Source of the DNA: Fredinandcohnia onubensis
GTDB taxonomy: Bacteria; Bacillota; Bacilli; Bacillales; Bacillaceae_L
Assembly: GCF_031181385.1 (NCBI RefSeq)
Contig: NZ_JAPSKV010000001.1
Coordinates: forward strand, 248,001 to 312,000
Length of the DNA stretch: 64,000 bases
Reading direction: 5' to 3'
A program made the translations under genes and the position numbers. Shown piece by piece: positions 60,988 to 64,000 of the stretch. The notes beneath the pieces were generated by a model, which was given only the letters and a program-made list of their open reading frames with translations, had not been told where the DNA came from and did no database searches. The first letter of the stretch is position 1. Each line of letters begins with the position of its first letter.

Positions 60988-61818
60988 ATGGACAAAAAAA
61001 AGATATTAATAAAGTCATATAATAAATTAGTAAATACGCGTGAGAACATTCGATATCACTTAAATAAAAATAATATGAAATTTTATACAAAGAAAAACTT
61101 GGAACTGAAAAATAAACATAAGGGTGAGAGATGTTTTATTCTGGGGAACGGACCTTCACTGAAAGGAATGGACTTAACAAAAATACAAAACGAAAAAATT
61201 TTCGCTGTAAATTTTTTTGCTAAAAGTTATTTGTTTCCACAAATACAGCCAACTTATTACTGTATGCTTGATGGTGCATTTGGTCAGGCTAAACACATTG
61301 ATGATGCGATTCATATATTAAATGCAGTTAATGCGAATTTTCTCTTAGGCGAATGGGCAATTAAGGCATTTGAGCATTTTGATACCAGTCAGAAAAAGAT
61401 ATACTATTCTTTTTCTAGCCTTATACAATATGGTGATAGTACATGTTATGATTTTGCAAAAATAACTACTGGGTCACCAAATGTTATTAACCATTGTATA
61501 AAATGGGCGTTATTTATGGGATTTGACGAAATATATTTATTAGGCTGCGATTTCAATCAGTTTGCACGACCAAAACAAGGACATTTTTATGGGAGTAAAC
61601 CTGCTCATGAAAGTAATAGTTATAGACGTGGAATGGATTTGATGTATTCCTCTCAAGCGTTATTTGATCATTATGCCTTGGAAAAAGAGTCTAGAAAAAT
61701 TAATTCAAAAATATTTAATGCTACTCCAAACAGCTTAATTGATGCATACGAAACCGTTGATTATAATTCAATTTTCGAGCACCATGGAGTGAATGGAAAG
61801 ATATTAGGTGAGGTCTAA
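60988..61818 (+). CDS. DUF115/MAF-like putative glycosyltransferase
   Basis: 276 residues. The motif ERCFILGNGPSLKGMDL is the GxGPSL signature of DUF115/MAF_flag10 and related sialyltransferase-like proteins. Further blocks are PTYYCMLDGA, TGSPNVINHCIKWALFMGFDEIYLLGCDF and HFYGSK. Relatives modify surface glycans or flagellin with nonulosonic acids or other sugars. No membrane helix. Flanked on both sides by non-coding, apparently decayed DNA, which suggests it entered the locus separately. Confidence 0.78.
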   Translation: MDKKKILIKSYNKLVNTRENIRYHLNKNNMKFYTKKNLELKNKHKGERCFILGNGPSLKGMDLTKIQNEKIFAVNFFAKSYLFPQIQPTYYCMLDGAFGQAKHIDDAIHILNAVNANFLLGEWAIKAFEHFDTSQKKIYYSFSSLIQYGDSTCYDFAKITTGSPNVINHCIKWALFMGFDEIYLLGCDFNQFARPKQGHFYGSKPAHESNSYRRGMDLMYSSQALFDHYALEKESRKINSKIFNATPNSLIDAYETVDYNSIFEHHGVNGKILGEV

Positions 61819-62656
61819 GTAATCTAAATATAGAAAATGTATAAGATTGTAACAGGGTTTAACTCAATAGCTTGGATACAAATAAGTTTGCTGAACAAAG
61901 AAATAATCTAATTGAAAAACTTGCTTTTAAAAATAGAAGGAAATGTATCTTAGTTGTTCTATATCGGTCTCTACTCTCGGTCTGGATTAACTAAATAGTT
62001 CAAGAAACAGTCGGTTTTTCAGATTGCTTGTTGATTCTGTTTTTTTTTCAAGGACTGATATTAAGTGCTTTTGGACCAACACATCACACATGTCCTGAAT
62101 GGGGAAAACTTCCTTTGATTTTAAATCAAGTTTGTTAAATCGGTAACGAAGTTGGAAATCTAAAGTACGTATGCATATTGAATATAGTGACTATCTCATA
62201 GGAAAGACGCCTCATATGGATGGTTTTATAGGTTAGTTGTATTCAAGTATCATCGTTATGAATATTTCACTCGAATAGAGCCATCTTCACGGATAAATTG
62301 AACCAGCGTCATGGAAAAAGAAGCACTAGCATGAATATTGAATCATATAAAAGTTTGTCCACCACCATTGACTTTACATTTTGTCCGTGTAGTGGTACTA
62401 ATGCAGATAAGCTTAAATAAAGCCTATTAGCTCACCTGCAATAAATAGTAACACGGATAAACCGATTCTAAATATTCGCTGGCGTGGCCCCGTCCACTAC
62501 TAAGAATCGGGCGTTAAAGTCAATGGCAAGCAATTTCGCTATGGCTATTTCTAACACCGATATAGTCTGCTTTTCCGTGACAAGTGCTCATTTTGTCCAA
62601 GAAAGTGGTTCTTTTCAAACGAAATATTCATTGTTAAGACTGGAGTTTGTAATAGT
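61819..62656. other. Long non-coding stretch with probable gene relics
   Basis: About 840 bases without a supported gene. Short open pieces occur on both strands, for example the minus strand around 62485-62600 and 62240-62310, which read like protein fragments (such as VTEKQTISVLEIAIAKLL). They do not join and I could not identify a family. Likely remnants of genes or an insertion element. The flippase ribosome site (TGGAGT) is at the end. Confidence 0.45.
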
Positions 62657-63940
62657 ATGTATAAAATTAGAAATTTTTTCAAGACTTCATTATTTAAATC
62701 ATCTTTCATTTATACCCTAACTAACGTTATTAATGCTGCTATTCCATTTCTAATGATGCCGGTACTTACTAGATATCTTAATCCAAGTGACTATGGCATT
62801 TTAGCTATGTTTGGGATTTTATTAAGTTTGGTTACACCGTTTACAGGTTTAAGTACGACAGGAGCAATTGCAAGGCAGTATTATGATAAGGATAGAATAG
62901 ACATACCAATATATGTTACTAATTCTTTATTTATACTAATTAGTAGCTCAACAATAGTAGGAATAATATTTTACTTTCTTGCTGAACCTATCAGCAATAT
63001 ATCATCATTTCCAGTACAGTGGATGTGGGCAATTATTATTGTTTCAGCAACAGGGTTTGTTCATCAAATAATTCTAACATTATGGCAAATTAGTGTAAAA
63101 CCTGTTTCCTATAGCATATTTCAGGTTTCTCGAACAGTTGTAAATGTGGGGCTAAGTATTTGGTTTGTGGTTGGATTAGGGCTAGCTTGGCAAGGGCAAA
63201 TTCAGGCTCAAATTATTGTATCAATATTATTTTCTTTAATTAGCGTTCTGATTTTATTAAAAAATAGATGGTTGAAGTTTAAATTTAATAAGTCCTATAT
63301 AAAGAGTGCTCTTAGCTTTGGCGTTCCCCTTCTACCACATTCATTAAGTGGTACTATGAAGACAATAGTCGATAGATTTTTCATTACTAATTTGGTTGGT
63401 TTGACAGATACTGGGATTTATTCGGTTGGCTTTCAGATAGGCAGTATAATTAGTATTCTAGGGGGATCTTTTAATCAAGCATTTGTACCTTGGTTATATG
63501 AAAGATTAGAGAGGGATAGCTATAATGATAAGGTGAAAATAGTAAAATTCACTTATATTTATTTTATTGCGATTATTACTATGGCATTAGGGGTAGGTAT
63601 TATTGCATCTTGGTTTTTTCCAGTTTTTTTGGGACCAAAATTTATAGGTGCTTCTACTTATGTTATTTGGATTTCTTTAGGTTTCGCTTTTGCGGGTATG
63701 TACATGATGGTAGTCAATTACATTTTCTTCGTTAAGAAAACTTATATATTGGCATGGGTTACCTTTTCGGTTGCTTTGGTTAGTATAATAGTAAATTACT
63801 TTTTAATAAAAAGTATAGGGACTATAGGGGCAGCATACACTTTCGCAGGTATGAATATAGTTCAATTTTTATTAGTATGGTTATTGTCTAATCGAGTGTA
63901 TCCAATGCCTTGGAATGTATTCAATAAAAAAACAACGTAA
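62657..63940 (+). CDS. Wzx-like oligosaccharide flippase
   Basis: 427 residues with about 12 membrane helices. MATE/PST-type start: LFKSSFIYTLTNVINAAIPFLMMPVLTRYLNPSDYGILAMF, and a central PLLPHSLSGTMKTIVDRFFITNLVG with the Asp-Arg pair seen in PST exporters. It would flip the lipid-linked repeat unit across the membrane for the Wzy-like polymerase at 56640. Confidence 0.93.
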   Translation: MYKIRNFFKTSLFKSSFIYTLTNVINAAIPFLMMPVLTRYLNPSDYGILAMFGILLSLVTPFTGLSTTGAIARQYYDKDRIDIPIYVTNSLFILISSSTIVGIIFYFLAEPISNISSFPVQWMWAIIIVSATGFVHQIILTLWQISVKPVSYSIFQVSRTVVNVGLSIWFVVGLGLAWQGQIQAQIIVSILFSLISVLILLKNRWLKFKFNKSYIKSALSFGVPLLPHSLSGTMKTIVDRFFITNLVGLTDTGIYSVGFQIGSIISILGGSFNQAFVPWLYERLERDSYNDKVKIVKFTYIYFIAIITMALGVGIIASWFFPVFLGPKFIGASTYVIWISLGFAFAGMYMMVVNYIFFVKKTYILAWVTFSVALVSIIVNYFLIKSIGTIGAAYTFAGMNIVQFLLVWLLSNRVYPMPWNVFNKKTT

Positions 63941-63993
63941 TATATTAGTTGTTCATAAATTACTTATAAATTATAAAAGGAGTATGACTCTAT

Positions 63994-64000
63994 ATGAAAC
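63994..64000 (+). CDS. Start of a further gene, cut by the window end
   Basis: ATGAAAC at the edge with AAAAGGAG 11 bases upstream, in the direction of the polysaccharide operon. Only two codons are visible, so nothing can be said about the product. Confidence 0.35.

Noticed and set aside
62484-62720. 78-codon ORF overlapping the flippase start
   Set aside because: No ribosome site, overlaps the well-supported flippase in another frame, and its composition is not protein-like.

Overview
The window looks like chromosome of a low-GC, Gram-positive, spore-former-type Bacillaceae (Bacillus, Neobacillus or Mesobacillus-like). The evidence is AGGAGG ribosome binding sites, frequent TTG/GTG starts, S-box and cyclic-di-GMP-I riboswitches, a TxpA/BsrG-like toxin, a CpsB/YwqE-type phosphatase with a BY-kinase, secreted subtilase, FIMAH and LPxTA proteins, and RsbR/STAS signalling. 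I saw no rRNA, tRNA, CRISPR array, prophage or intact IS element.

Layout. 0-2.5 kb: the 3' end of a tripartite tricarboxylate transporter permease, a GntR/FCD regulator and an M20 amidohydrolase. 2.6-5.3 kb: a type I toxin with a decayed tandem copy, a 13-unit array of 20-21 bp repeats, a small membrane-anchored protein, and a sigma factor split into two overlapping genes. 5.3-10 kb: a thiolase, a histidine kinase fused to an RsbR/STAS module, folE, and an SDR lacking the catalytic Tyr. 10.4-13.6 kb: a large secreted beta-propeller/FIMAH protein. 13.9-23.9 kb: a LysR regulator divergent from an operon headed by a SAM riboswitch. That operon encodes enoyl-CoA hydratase, a class III CoA transferase, TctC-TctB-TctA, 3-hydroxyacyl-CoA dehydrogenase, acyl-CoA dehydrogenase and thiolase, which together could import a carboxylate, activate it as a CoA ester and beta-oxidise it. 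24-32.7 kb: surface proteins, namely a GDSL esterase and a frameshifted LRR protein, both with LPxTA anchors, and a subtilase. 32.7-33.4 kb: a second periodic array and a cyclic-di-GMP-I riboswitch controlling a 54-residue protein.

33.4-39.9 kb (minus strand) holds the most intriguing block. It is a compact four-gene unit: a DUF4145/HEPN-like domain fused to a degenerate kinase, an apparently active Ser/Thr kinase, a UPF1-like SF1 helicase, and a winged-helix protein. I do not recognise it as a named system. A defence or nucleic-acid-sensing role is inference only.

40-64 kb: a proline-rich membrane protein and a 55-residue zinc ribbon, then a long exopolysaccharide/capsule locus. It runs chain-length modulator, tyrosine kinase, tyrosine phosphatase, CapD-like dehydratase, GalU, an orphan pseudopilin, initiating sugar transferase, CapN-like reductase, CapL/WbuB-like glycosyltransferase, CapE-CapF-CapG, further glycosyltransferases, a Wzy-like polymerase, a DUF115-like protein and a Wzx flippase. 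The gene set parallels the FucNAc core of Staphylococcus aureus type 5/8 capsule and predicts a glycan containing D-FucNAc and L-FucNAc.

Running through intergenic regions are two dispersed repeat families: REP-like inverted repeats of the GGGACAGGTCCC type, and the GCAATTCC 20-21 bp periodic arrays. All assignments come from reading motifs by eye; no database search was run.
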